Assembly: GCA_005880915.1 (NCBI GenBank)
Contig: VBIW01000034.1
Span: forward strand, 329,241-393,240
Direction of reading: 5' to 3'
DNA from: Chloroflexota bacterium
GTDB lineage: Bacteria; Chloroflexota; Dormibacteria; Dormibacterales; Dormibacteraceae
DNA: 64,000 nt
A program made the position numbers and the translations under genes. Positions 29,399 through 39,528 of the stretch are shown here, piece by piece. Positions within the stretch are counted from its first letter, which is position 1; every line of letters starts with the position of its first letter. Under the pieces are notes generated by a model. The model ran no database searches. It was not told the DNA's origin and saw nothing but the letters and a program-made list of their open reading frames with translations.

Positions 29399-30414
29399 TA
29401 CGCCGCCGCCCCCGCCGACTCCTCCTCGCCCTCCCGGGCGCTGTTGAACGCGCAGATCGCGACCTCGAGCATGTCGTCGGACGGTTCCCGCGTGGTGAAC
29501 TTCTGGGTGCCGAGCACGGGCAGCAGCGCGACTCGCACCACCGGGTTGTAGCGGTGGCGCGCCATGTATCGAATGAGCTCGAACCCCGAGCCTGCGATGA
29601 GGGGGATCGCTAGGATCCGGCTTGCCACCAGCCAGAAGAGGTTGGGGTGGAACAGCGCAACGATGCTGAACACGATCACGCTCACGACCAGCACGACGAG
29701 GAGAAATCCCGTCCCACAGCGCGGGTGCAGCGTGCTGGCGCGGCGGACAGACGGAACGTCGAGCGTCCAGCCCGACTCGAATGCGTTGATCGTCTTGTGC
29801 TCCGCCCCGTGGTACTGGAAGACCCGCCTCACGTCAGGCAGCAGCGAGATCGCGGCCAGATAGCCGAGCACCAGGCCGACGCGAATAAGCCCCTCGACGA
29901 GGACGAAAGCAAAGCTTCCCGTGCGATGGACGGCGAAGTTGGCCAGGAGCAGCGGCAAGGCGATGAACAGGACGAGCGCAAAAACGCCCGCCGTCGCGAC
30001 CGAGCCGGTGATCTCCTTCTTGCCGATCACCACGTTGTTGGCGCCTGCATTCACGTTGGCCGACCAGATGAGCGACTTCATGCCGAGGTGCAGCTGCTCG
30101 CCGATGAGCGCCAGCCCGCGCACGAACGGCAGCTTCCAAACGGGATTCACGTAGATGGGCGCCGTCAGCTCACCGCGGTTGATCACGATCTCCCGCTTGT
30201 GCGTCACCGGGTCATCCGCCGGCAACCGGACCGCGACGGCGTAGTGCCGCTTGCCACGCATCATCACACCCTCGATGACGGCCTGCCCGCCATAAAAGAA
30301 AGGCTGGTTGTCGACGGCCTTCACCTCCCCACTCGCAGGGAAGGTCGCCGGCAACGCCGCCGGGTGGGGAGCCGGAGTCCCCGTTACCGGAGGCGCCGAC
30401 TCCGGCTGTGGCAT
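29398..30414 (-). CDS. DUF1385 (YqhQ-like) membrane protein
   Basis: Polytopic protein of the DUF1385 family, function unknown, often found with rpmE and prfA. The family start FFYGGQAVIEGVMMRGKRHYAVAVR and the YHGAEHKTINAFES segment (His/Glu rich, metal-site-like) are present, with about five hydrophobic segments. Two starts are possible. ATG 30414 abuts the rpmE stop and would translate the repeat at 30320-30371. GTG 30324 lies inside the repeat and gives 308 residues beginning VKAVDNQPFFYGGQ, which matches the usual family N-terminus better. Confidence 0.85.
   Translation of the reverse strand: MPQPESAPPVTGTPAPHPAALPATFPASGEVKAVDNQPFFYGGQAVIEGVMMRGKRHYAVAVRLPADDPVTHKREIVINRGELTAPIYVNPVWKLPFVRGLALIGEQLHLGMKSLIWSANVNAGANNVVIGKKEITGSVATAGVFALVLFIALPLLLANFAVHRTGSFAFVLVEGLIRVGLVLGYLAAISLLPDVRRVFQYHGAEHKTINAFESGWTLDVPSVRRASTLHPRCGTGFLLVVLVVSVIVFSIVALFHPNLFWLVASRILAIPLIAGSGFELIRYMARHRYNPVVRVALLPVLGTQKFTTREPSDDMLEVAICAFNSAREGEEESAGAAA
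30320..30371. repeat. Palindromic repeat, copy C
   Basis: Contains the same 17-mer TTCACCTCCCCACTCGC as copy B (30320-30336) and an inverted pair CTCCCCAC (30325-30332) / GTGGGGAG (30364-30371). It lies in the first codons of the DUF1385 gene; the minus-strand GTG of the 17-mer is a candidate start codon. Confidence 0.88.
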
Positions 30415-30624
30415 CTACGCCCGGGTCTTAGCAGCCCGCTTCCGGAACCGCTCGACCTGGCCGCCGGTGTCCACGATCCGCTGCGTGCCAGTGAAGAATG
30501 GGTGGCAGTTGGAGCAGATCTCGGTCTTGAGCTCCTTCCGCGTGGAACCCGTCGTCCAACTGTTCCCGCATGCGCAGGTGACGACCGCGTCTTCGTAGAA
30601 GGTGGGGTGAATTTGTGCTTTCAA
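30415..30624 (-). CDS. rpmE: 50S ribosomal protein L31
   Basis: L31 of 69 residues with the zinc-binding cysteines kept (VTCACGNSW and [12 protein letters not shown]), so the zinc-containing C+ paralogue. TTG start. A TAG stop directly followed by ATG links it to the DUF1385 gene. No rho gene lies upstream, although rho precedes rpmE in actinobacteria. Confidence 0.96.
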   Translation of the reverse strand: MKAQIHPTFYEDAVVTCACGNSWTTGSTRKELKTEICSNCHPFFTGTQRIVDTGGQVERFRKRAAKTRA

Positions 30625-30646
30625 TGGGTTACTCCAGGGGGCTAGT

Positions 30647-31534
30647 TTACCGAGCCAACGCCGTGAACAAACTCTCGGCCTGCAAGCTCATGACGCCGAG
30701 GTAGATGACAAGACCCAGCCATGCCGCTCCCAGGGCCAGGCGCGCCTGCATAGGAACCGAGGTGTAGTACGGGTTGTTAGCGTTCCGAAATCCGGCGCGC
30801 ATCGTCTGGATGCCGAGCACGGCGATGATGATCAGCAGGAAGCTGGCGAAGTGGAACACGAAGACGCTGACGCCGATCATGACAAGACCGGCGACCTGGA
30901 ACCAGGGCGAAACCGGCGCGAGGATCCAGGCGCCGTCGAGCTGCCATACGGGGATCAAGTTCAAGAGGTTCAGGAAGAACCCGATTGACGCGGCCAGAAG
31001 GAAGACTGGATTCTGCGTCGAGCTGTAGAGGACCCAGGCGACGGTGGCGCCGAGCGTTCCGGCGATCGGGCCGGCGATGCCGATCTGCGCCTGCTTCAAG
31101 GCGTCCGTGGGGTGCTGCCGCTGAAAGATCGCGGCGCCCAGGAAGGGGATGAATATCGGTGCTGTCGCATGCATTCCCTGACGCCTGATCTCGAGCACAT
31201 GGCCCATCTCATGGACGAACAGCATCACCACCAGCGCTACGGCAAACCAGCCGCCATAGAGCAGCGAATAGGCCCCAAAGCTGACCATGGCCGAGAGCAG
31301 CGTCGCCAGCGCCGGGATCTTGAACACAAAAAACAAGCCGTACTTGACGACCGCCCACACCGCAAGCGCAGCGGAGCCCAGCCAGCCCACCGCACCGCGA
31401 TTCCCGCCCTGCTTTGGCGTCGGCGAGTAGTGGTACGGCGACTGCGGCGGGATGTCCGAGGTCGCCTGGTACTGCGGCGGCGGGGGGATGTACTGGCCGC
31501 CCTGCGGGGGCAGATAGGGGTCGTTCTGGCTCAA
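30647..31534 (-). CDS. Site-2-type M50 metallopeptidase
   Basis: Intramembrane zinc protease of 295 residues. A Pro/Gln/Tyr-rich cytosolic N-terminus (about 55 residues) comes before six or so hydrophobic segments. The zinc motif is [10 protein letters not shown] (HExxH), and the third ligand is in [14 protein letters not shown], close to the NPxPxxxLDG signature. There is no PDZ domain, so it belongs to the short M50 group that processes membrane proteins or anti-sigma factors. The TTG 31534 follows AGAGGTAA. The substrate is unknown. Confidence 0.87.
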   Translation of the reverse strand: MSQNDPYLPPQGGQYIPPPPQYQATSDIPPQSPYHYSPTPKQGGNRGAVGWLGSAALAVWAVVKYGLFFVFKIPALATLLSAMVSFGAYSLLYGGWFAVALVVMLFVHEMGHVLEIRRQGMHATAPIFIPFLGAAIFQRQHPTDALKQAQIGIAGPIAGTLGATVAWVLYSSTQNPVFLLAASIGFFLNLLNLIPVWQLDGAWILAPVSPWFQVAGLVMIGVSVFVFHFASFLLIIIAVLGIQTMRAGFRNANNPYYTSVPMQARLALGAAWLGLVIYLGVMSLQAESLFTALAR

Positions 31535-31591
31535 TGGATTACCTCTTTCTAGATACCCGCTACCCGGGTGGACTAATCCCGGATTCCGGTT

Positions 31592-32593
31592 CTAGCTCGG
31601 TCCCACTGCCACGTGATGCCGTGTCGTCAGGCGGCGGACCGTCGCGTGGCGGCTCGACAGGACCAGGGACTGGGTCTCAGCAAATCCACTGCCAAAACTG
31701 ACCCCAGGAAGGAGCGGACCGCCCGTCACGCCGGTGATCGCCACCTCGATGTCGGTCGCCGGCGCGAGCTCGGCCATGCCGTAGACATGCGATCCGGCGT
31801 CTCCTGCCAGGCTCTTCTCCTCGTCGTTGCGCGGCATCAGGCGGACCAGGAACTCTCCACCCAGGCAGCGCACCGCGCACGCTGCGATCAGGGTGGCGTA
31901 CAGGTCGCCGATTCCGATCGCGGCGTCGATTCCCGTGCCAGGCAGGGCGGCCATCACCGCGCTTGCGAAGTCGCCTTCCTCCAGGGTGCGGATGCGGGCG
32001 CCGGTAGCTGCCACCTCGGCGATCAGCTCCTGGTGACGAGGTCGCTCGAGGATGGCGACGGTCAGGTCCTGGACGCGCACATCGCTGGCGAACGCGATCC
32101 GGCGAAGGTTGTCGGCGATCGAGTCGTCCATGTCGATTGCGCCGCGGGCGACCGGTCCGGCGACGAACTTCTCCACCTGGGGCACCGCGGGCAGCCGCGC
32201 AAAGCCTCCCGGCTCGACCGCGACCAGCAATGAGACGGAGTTGATGTGGCCGCGCGCGACCTGGGTTGACCCCTCGACCGGGTAGACGCCGAGGTCGACC
32301 TTCCGATCGCCGCCGCCGATCACCATGCCGTGCGGCATATGGGTGTGGTGACGCGGGCTCAGCACGACGGTTCCGGTCAGGCCGGAACGTTCGAACGCGT
32401 GCCGCATCGCGTCGCCGGCCGCTTCGCTGACCCGATCGGGATCGCCCTTACCGAGGTAGCTCGCGCAGACGATTGCCGCAGCTTCGGTGGCCTGGACGAG
32501 CTCGAATCCAAGCTCGCGATGCTCCTCCCCACCTGTGGGGAGATGGGCGGCGGGCCCAGAGGGGCTGCGTGAAACGCTGCTGTGCGGGTCCAT
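31592..32593 (-). CDS. GlpX-like (class II fructose-1,6-bisphosphatase) homologue, active site degenerate
   Basis: 333-residue homologue of class II FBPase. The fold segments ELVQATEAAAIVCASYLGKGD, AILERPRHQELIAEVAATGARI, AACAVRCLGGE and AITGVTGGPLLPGV are clear. Against E. coli GlpX, Asp33 is kept (Asp51 here), but the IGEGExDE loop holding Glu57 reads VLSPRHHTH, Asp85 in VDPxEGT is Tyr104 (GVYPVEGST), and Glu213 in GGTPEG is absent (GIGDLYATL). Three of four metal ligands are lost, so it is probably not an FBPase. The only start, ATG 32593, lies upstream of repeat copy D, which is therefore translated. Confidence 0.85.
   Translation of the reverse strand: MDPHSSVSRSPSGPAAHLPTGGEEHRELGFELVQATEAAAIVCASYLGKGDPDRVSEAAGDAMRHAFERSGLTGTVVLSPRHHTHMPHGMVIGGGDRKVDLGVYPVEGSTQVARGHINSVSLLVAVEPGGFARLPAVPQVEKFVAGPVARGAIDMDDSIADNLRRIAFASDVRVQDLTVAILERPRHQELIAEVAATGARIRTLEEGDFASAVMAALPGTGIDAAIGIGDLYATLIAACAVRCLGGEFLVRLMPRNDEEKSLAGDAGSHVYGMAELAPATDIEVAITGVTGGPLLPGVSFGSGFAETQSLVLSSRHATVRRLTTRHHVAVGPS
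32525..32542. repeat. Palindromic repeat, copy D
   Basis: CTCCCCA/TGGGGAG inverted repeat with a 4-nt loop CCTG, inside codons 18-23 of the GlpX-like gene (AHLPTGGEE). It is the shortest of the four copies. Confidence 0.75.
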
Positions 32594-32602
32594 GCGTGAT
32601 GC

Positions 32603-34411
<1,809 letters not shown>

Positions 34412-35065
34412 CTAAACCTTTACTTCGGCTTTTGGCTCCAGGATGACCACCTTGGTGTCGTATTCAGCTACCGAGGACCTCTGTACCGCAAGCTTCGGCT
34501 GCGGCTCCGCAGCCGTCACCCCCATCTCCTTGAGGAAGCGGTCGATCGGGTCCAGCTCGAGCTTGAGGCCGGGGATCGCGTAGTGCATCGGGACGACGTA
34601 GCGCGGTTCTAGCTGGCGCACCACCTCCGCGGCTTGCGCGGCATTCATGGTCGCCCGGCCGCCGACCGGCACGAGAAGCACGTCGGGCGAGGCGACAGCC
34701 TCTGATTCGGCGTCGTCCAGCTTGTGCCCAAGGTCGCCGAGGTGGCAGACCCGAACGTCGTCGATCTCGATCAGGTAGACGGTGTTGCGGCCATGCTTCG
34801 CGCCTTTATCTGCGTCGTGGTAGGTCGGGATGCCGATCACGCTGACCCCTGCCACCTCGTACTCGCCCGGTCCGCGAATCTCGTACGCGCCGTCTCGGAC
34901 TACCTGGGTGAAGTTGTGGTTGTCGTGCTCATGGCTGATGGTCACTACCTCCGCGTCCATGCGCCCGAGCTTCAGCCCGATCGCAGGTGGGTATGGATCG
35001 GTGACCACCGCCGCGCCTCGGCCGCGCAGCCGGAAGCAGCCGTGTCCAAGCCATGTGACGTCCAA
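34412..35065 (-). CDS. MBL-fold metal-dependent hydrolase, UPF0173-like
   Basis: Metallo-beta-lactamase fold protein of 217 residues. It begins DVTWLGHGCFRLRG and carries SHEHDNHNF in place of the usual THxHxDH, so one metal-binding Asp is replaced by Asn while the three His remain. Other segments are VIGIPTYHDADKG and LGDLGHKLDD. Such proteins are common and mostly uncharacterised. TTG start, 18 bp after argS. Confidence 0.8.
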   Translation of the reverse strand: MDVTWLGHGCFRLRGRGAAVVTDPYPPAIGLKLGRMDAEVVTISHEHDNHNFTQVVRDGAYEIRGPGEYEVAGVSVIGIPTYHDADKGAKHGRNTVYLIEIDDVRVCHLGDLGHKLDDAESEAVASPDVLLVPVGGRATMNAAQAAEVVRQLEPRYVVPMHYAIPGLKLELDPIDRFLKEMGVTAAEPQPKLAVQRSSVAEYDTKVVILEPKAEVKV

Positions 35066-35083
35066 TGCTTTTTTCCTCGCTCC

Positions 35084-36724
35084 TTACATGCGCTCGGGCG
35101 CGCTGACGCCCATCAGCTCGAGGGCTGTCTTCAAAGTGTGACGTGCCGCCCGGCACAGCTCCAGCCGCGCCCTTGCTAATTCCGGATCGTCCACCACCAC
35201 CCGATGCTCCCTCTGGGCGTTCCCCGCGTGATAGAAGCGGTGCACGGCGGTCGCCAGGTCATGCACGTAATAAGGAATGCGATGCGGCTCGAGCACGGCG
35301 GTCGCGTCCTCGACGATGTCGGGCCAGAATGCGAGCTGGCGGGCCACGTCGAGCTCCCATTGGTGCCCAAGCAGCGTGACGTCGGCCGTTTCTGGCAGAC
35401 GCGGATGCCGCTCCGCGGCCGCCACCTCGACGTTCGACAGCCGGGCGTGCGCGTACTGCGCGTAATACACGGGGTTTTCACTGCCCTGCGTGACCGCCAG
35501 CTCGAGGTCGAACTCGATCGTGGTGTCCGGCGAACGGAGCAGATAGAAGTAGCGGACCGCATCCGAGCCCACTCGGTCGACCAGCTCATCCAGCGTCACG
35601 AAGCGACCCGCCCTCTTTGACATCTTGCCCTCTTTGAGGTTGACCATCTGGTGGAGGATGATCACCAGCTTTTGCGGGTCGAACCCCAACGCCGCGGCGG
35701 CGGACTTCATGCGCGGAACGTACCCATGGTGGTCCGAGGCCCAGACCTCGATCACCCTGTTGAAATCACGCTGCTCGAAACGGCTGAGGAGATAGCCCAG
35801 GTCGGAAGCGAAGTAGGTCGGCTGCCCGTTGGCGCGGATTACGACACGATCCTCTTCCTCGTCATTGGGTTCACCGAACCACAGCGCGCCATCCCGCTCC
35901 TTGATGTGGCCTGACTCACGAAGCCTTTCGATCGCCCTCTGCGGCAGGCCGGTTTCCCACAGCTTGTTTTCGTAGTACCACTCGTCGTAGCGCACGGACA
36001 ACCTCGCGACGGTGGCCCTTATCCGCTCGACCATCTTTTCGATCGCGTACATCCGCAGCTTCGGCTCGGCCTCCTCCTCGGGGACCGTGTCGATGCCAGG
36101 GAGGTCGTGACGAGCCATGTCGGCCAGCTCGACGACGTAGTCACCCGTGTACCCGCCCTCCGGTGGCTCTTTGCCGTGCAGGCGGGCGTACACCGATGCG
36201 CCAAACCTTCGCGTCTGCGTGTTGTCCGAGTTGACGTAGTACTCGCGCTGCACAGAGTGCCCGGTGAACTCGAGGAGCCTGCAGAGCGAGTCGCCGAGAG
36301 TCACGCCTCGTCCGTGCCCGATGTGGAGCGGGCCTGTCGGGTTGACGCTGCCGAACTCCACCTGGAGGCGTTCGCCACGCCCGATGTCGCGCCCGCCGTA
36401 ACCGGGTGCAATTCGCGTCACGAGCTGGCGAAGCCAGTCATCGGTCAGCCGGAAGTTCACGTAGCCCTTTTCGGCCGCCGCCGTGGCCGCCCCTTCCGGA
36501 ACGACGACTTTCTCGGCGAGCCGGACGGCGATCTCATCAGGCCGCGACCGCAAAACTCGGGCAAGCTTCAGCCCGGCCGAGCTTGCGTAGTCGCCGTGTT
36601 CAGGCACCTTCGCCCGCCCGAGCTCGAGGTCAGGGATATCGCCTTCGACTCCAAGTGCGCGCACCGCCTGGTGGAGCGCGTCGTTGATGCGCTCGCGCAC
36701 GCCTGCCGATATCACCGACGTCAC
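35084..36724 (-). CDS. argS: Arginyl-tRNA synthetase
   Basis: Class I synthetase charging tRNA-Arg, 546 residues. The N-terminal Add1 domain is followed by the HIGH motif in NPTGPLHIGHGRG and a KMSKS-like KEGKMSKRAGRFVTL, unusual for bacterial ArgRS, many of which lack a canonical KMSK. The C-terminal DALR anticodon-binding domain ends LELMGVSAPERM. GTG start overlapping the upstream stop as GTGA. Confidence 0.96.
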   Translation of the reverse strand: MTSVISAGVRERINDALHQAVRALGVEGDIPDLELGRAKVPEHGDYASSAGLKLARVLRSRPDEIAVRLAEKVVVPEGAATAAAEKGYVNFRLTDDWLRQLVTRIAPGYGGRDIGRGERLQVEFGSVNPTGPLHIGHGRGVTLGDSLCRLLEFTGHSVQREYYVNSDNTQTRRFGASVYARLHGKEPPEGGYTGDYVVELADMARHDLPGIDTVPEEEAEPKLRMYAIEKMVERIRATVARLSVRYDEWYYENKLWETGLPQRAIERLRESGHIKERDGALWFGEPNDEEEDRVVIRANGQPTYFASDLGYLLSRFEQRDFNRVIEVWASDHHGYVPRMKSAAAALGFDPQKLVIILHQMVNLKEGKMSKRAGRFVTLDELVDRVGSDAVRYFYLLRSPDTTIEFDLELAVTQGSENPVYYAQYAHARLSNVEVAAAERHPRLPETADVTLLGHQWELDVARQLAFWPDIVEDATAVLEPHRIPYYVHDLATAVHRFYHAGNAQREHRVVVDDPELARARLELCRAARHTLKTALELMGVSAPERM

Positions 36725-37779
36725 AAGCAGGCCGGATGCTGGGCGCTCAGCGTCAGCTCGGCCTGGCTCGAGCTCGTGCCCCGCCAGTACGTGACCGTCA
36801 CCCGCTGGCTGGCGTGAAAGCGCGAGCGGAGCAGCAGCGAGAGCGGATGCGCTGCGTCGATGTGCACGTCGTCGAGCTGGGTGATGACGTCGCCCGCTTT
36901 CAAGCCTGCCGCTCCGGCCGGACCGCCCTTATCGAGGATCACCAGCTGGCTGCCCTCAGGCACTCCGTTGAGGGATGCGGTTTCAGGCGAGACGTCGGTC
37001 GTCGTCGCGCCGATGGACGCGACCGTGACCTGGCCGGTTGAGGACAGGATCTGCTGGACGTCGTCCTGGATGTCGGCGACGTTGAGGCCGAACCCTGCGG
37101 TCGCAACCGCCGACTCCATCGCGATCCCTACCACCTGACTTCCCACGTTGAGCAGCGGGCCGCCGGACGTGCCGCCGTCAATCGCCACGCTGGTCTGGAT
37201 CGTGTCGCTGAACTGGATGGTGTGGCCGATGGTCAGCGGATCTTTGCCCGCAGCGACCCGATGCATCGCGCTTACATAACCAGGGGTGACGGCGCCACCG
37301 GCCGCGGGACCCCCGACGGCGACTATGACCTGGCCCTGCGCCAACGCGGTGGGGTCGGCAAAGCCGAGCGTCGGCAGCCCGCTGACCTTGTCGATCTTGA
37401 TCACGGCGACGCCGGTCTGGCAGTCGTAATCCACGAGACGCGCGTCGTGTGGCTTGGAGTCGCCCGGCACGAGCACAGTCATCCCGCTGGCACCGGCGAT
37501 CACGTTGATGTTGGTCACGATGTAGCCGTCGCTCGTCGCCAGGTACCCGGATCCGTCGACGATGGTCGGCTGGCGCTGGGTGACGATGCTGACGACCGCC
37601 GGTCGCGCCTTGGCGGCGGCTTGCACGATGGCCGAGTCCTGAGAGATCGTCACGCCGTTGCGCAGGTTGACCTGCTGGTTGTTGGTTCGTGCCTGTTCAC
37701 GCAGCACGGCCAGAGTGACGCCGGTGGCGACGAGGATGGTCACGACCAGGCCGGCGGCGACGGCCGCGATGGCTCGCAT
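36721..37779 (-). CDS. HtrA-like S1C/PDZ protein with incomplete catalytic triad
   Basis: 352-residue trypsin-fold plus PDZ protein anchored by an N-terminal helix (residues 5-26). The fold is clear, but the triad is broken. The TNNHV motif with the catalytic His reads TNINVI (Asn92), and the SDIALL motif with the catalytic Asp reads TGVAVIKI (Gly123). The Ser is kept in DGGTSGGPLL (Ser205). A PDZ domain follows (GLKAGDVITQLDDVHIDAAHPL). It is probably a sensor, chaperone or binding protein outside the membrane rather than a protease. Its stop overlaps argS. Confidence 0.85.
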   Translation of the reverse strand: MRAIAAVAAGLVVTILVATGVTLAVLREQARTNNQQVNLRNGVTISQDSAIVQAAAKARPAVVSIVTQRQPTIVDGSGYLATSDGYIVTNINVIAGASGMTVLVPGDSKPHDARLVDYDCQTGVAVIKIDKVSGLPTLGFADPTALAQGQVIVAVGGPAAGGAVTPGYVSAMHRVAAGKDPLTIGHTIQFSDTIQTSVAIDGGTSGGPLLNVGSQVVGIAMESAVATAGFGLNVADIQDDVQQILSSTGQVTVASIGATTTDVSPETASLNGVPEGSQLVILDKGGPAGAAGLKAGDVITQLDDVHIDAAHPLSLLLRSRFHASQRVTVTYWRGTSSSQAELTLSAQHPACL

Positions 37780-37803
37780 GAGTTGATAGTAGGTTGGCGG
37801 CTG

Positions 37804-38292
37804 TTACGTGCCGTTGCTCGGGTCGAGGGGATACCAGGTCATGACGAGCTGGCGGTTCGGCTCGAAACCAGCTGACTTGTAAAGCCTGACGGCGGCCTCG
37901 TTGTCGGGCCGCGTCCAGACGTACGCAAGGGTCACGCCGCGCTCGGCGAAAAGCCTCACCGCCTGGCGGACGAGCATCTCCCCGATTCCGCGACCGCGGT
38001 GGCCTTCCGTCACGTACAGCTCGGCGACCTCGCCCTCGAGGCCCGTGCCCGGGTCGTAGAGGACGATCCAGCAGAAGCCGACCACCTGGCCCACCTCGTC
38101 GCGGACCGCGTAGATGACGTTCTCACCGCGGAACGCCGCAGGGACCTGGGTCAGGACACGCTCGATCTCCTCGCGGGGCAGCTGCGGGTGGTCGCTGTAA
38201 TGGACCTGTTCGCTAAGGTGGAGCTCGACGAGCAGCGGTTTGATGAGCGAATAATCGCCGGCCCCAAGGCGTTCGACGTCGAGCGTTCGCAT
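37804..38292 (-). CDS. GNAT family N-acetyltransferase
   Basis: 162-residue acetyltransferase. The acetyl-CoA binding motif is VTEGHRGRGIGEMLVRQAV (Q/R-x-x-G-x-G/A) and a RimI-like C-terminal segment reads VRLYKSAGFEPNRQLVMTWYPL. The substrate is unknown. ATG start. It is separated from the S1C gene by 24 bp. Confidence 0.85.
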   Translation of the reverse strand: MRTLDVERLGAGDYSLIKPLLVELHLSEQVHYSDHPQLPREEIERVLTQVPAAFRGENVIYAVRDEVGQVVGFCWIVLYDPGTGLEGEVAELYVTEGHRGRGIGEMLVRQAVRLFAERGVTLAYVWTRPDNEAAVRLYKSAGFEPNRQLVMTWYPLDPSNGT

Positions 38293-38351
38293 CCCCGTCC
38301 GATGTTAGCCTAGGCCCTCGCGACATGGCCAAATTTCTGTCGCGAAGTTGC

Positions 38352-38427
38352 GCCGACGTAGCTCAGCTGGCAGAGCAGCCGCCTCGTAAGTGGCAGGTCG
38401 TGGGTTCGAATCCCACCGTCGGCTCCA
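38352..38427 (+). tRNA. tRNA-Thr (anticodon CGU)
   Basis: Full cloverleaf of 76 nt: acceptor GCCGACG/CGTCGGC, D stem GCTC/GAGC, anticodon stem GCCGC/GTGGC with loop CTCGTAA (anticodon CGT, reads ACG), T arm GTGGG-TTCGAAT-CCCAC, discriminator T, and encoded CCA. It is the only tRNA found in the window. Confidence 0.97.
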
Positions 38428-38525
38428 GGCGCCCCGGCTTGCCTTGACGCGTTAGGCGCCAAACGCCTGTCGCGGTGCGGCCGGCAGGGTGCGTCTGGCG
38501 GCAAACGAGCGGGATAGGCCAGCAC

Positions 38526-38540
38526 CCTTGCAATGCAAGG
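38526..38540. promoter_or_regulatory. Palindrome upstream of padR, likely operator
   Basis: Perfect 7-bp inverted repeat CCTTGCA-A-TGCAAGG, 14 bp before the padR GTG. It overlaps a possible -35 TTGCAA (38528-38533), followed after 17 nt by a possible -10 TACAGT (38551-38556). A half-site CCTTGC recurs just downstream. PadR proteins usually repress their own operon through such sites. Confidence 0.6.
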
Positions 38541-38554
38541 ATCCTTGCGTTACA

Positions 38555-38911
38555 GTGCTGGCATTGCCGATCGACGGTCTAGCCACCCAGCTCCGGAAGG
38601 GAGTCATTGAGTACTGCGTGCTTGCCATGCTCAAAGAAGGGCCTCGCTACGGCGGAGAGGTGATCGAGCTGTTGCGGGGTCGCGGGCAGCTCTTGATCAG
38701 CGAGGGCACGATCTACCCTTTGTTGTCGCGCATGAGGTCTGAAGGCCTCGTGGACACAGAGTGGCGCGACACGCCGGGCGGCGCGCCGCGGCGCTATTAC
38801 CGTCTCACCAGGTCCGGGCAAAAGGCGGTTTCGGAGTTCCGCGACGAGTGGCTCAAGTTCCGCGATTCGGTGGACGATATCTTTCGCGCCGACGGAGGAA
38901 AAACGCGATGA
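38555..38911 (+). CDS. PadR family transcriptional regulator
   Basis: Winged-helix repressor of 118 residues: GVIEYCVLAMLKEGPRYGGEVIELL, EGTIYPLLSRMRSEGLV (recognition helix) and the wing DTPGGAPRRYYRLTRSG; the short C-terminal helix is for dimerisation. The GTG at 38555 overlaps a possible -10 element. If that promoter is real, the message would be leaderless from the TTG at 38564. It is coupled by ATGA to the next gene, the usual PadR plus HAAS-membrane-protein arrangement. Confidence 0.88.
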   Translation: MLALPIDGLATQLRKGVIEYCVLAMLKEGPRYGGEVIELLRGRGQLLISEGTIYPLLSRMRSEGLVDTEWRDTPGGAPRRYYRLTRSGQKAVSEFRDEWLKFRDSVDDIFRADGGKTR

Positions 38912-39528
38912 CCGCCATTCATGCGAACCAGCTTGTCGATGGCTACCTCGGACGCCTTGAGCTCGAGCTCCTCGACGTGCCGGAAGACAAGCGGCGAGAG
39001 ATCATCGAAGAAATTCGCGACCACATCGCGGACGAGCGTCGCTCGCTTTCCAGCGAATCGGACGCGGACCTGCTCAATCTGCTCGACCGGCTCGGCGACC
39101 CAGCGGAAATCGCGGCGGCTGCTCGCGGCGGCAAAGCTGAAGCGCCGCCCGCGCAGAGTCGTGTCGGTGTCGTCGAGATCCTCGCCCTCATCCTCACGCC
39201 GGTGATCTGGCCCGTCGGCGTGGTCCTGCTCTGGGCATCGGCGGCCTGGACAACGAGGCAGAAGCTGCTGGGCACGCTCGTACCTGTCGGAGGCTACCCA
39301 GCGATCTTGTTCGTGGTCGGGGTGGTGCCACTCATGTTCGGGACGAGTTCCTACTGCAGCTTCGGCACCGACTCCTCGGGCCAGGTGTACAACGACTGTC
39401 AGCCTCCCCCGCTCCAGATCGTGGCGGGCATCGTGTACCTGGCCATCACCGTCGCGCTGCTGGCGCTGCCTGTCGTGGTTGGTATTTACCTCGCGACGCG
39501 GCTGAGGTCTCGTCCGACCTCGGCCTGA
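38908..39528 (+). CDS. HAAS/DUF1700-type membrane protein
   Basis: 206 residues. An N-terminal helical domain (YLGRLELELLDVPEDKRREIIEEIRDHIAD and a LLDRLGDPAEIAAAA segment) is the HAAS signalling domain that commonly partners PadR. Three to four membrane helices follow, with a Cys-containing loop (SSYCSFGTD, NDCQPP). The ATG overlaps the padR stop. Together the pair probably forms an envelope-stress sensor or regulator unit. Its 3' end overlaps the convergent GT87-like gene by 83 bp. Confidence 0.8.
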   Translation: MTAIHANQLVDGYLGRLELELLDVPEDKRREIIEEIRDHIADERRSLSSESDADLLNLLDRLGDPAEIAAAARGGKAEAPPAQSRVGVVEILALILTPVIWPVGVVLLWASAAWTTRQKLLGTLVPVGGYPAILFVVGVVPLMFGTSSYCSFGTDSSGQVYNDCQPPPLQIVAGIVYLAITVALLALPVVVGIYLATRLRSRPTSA

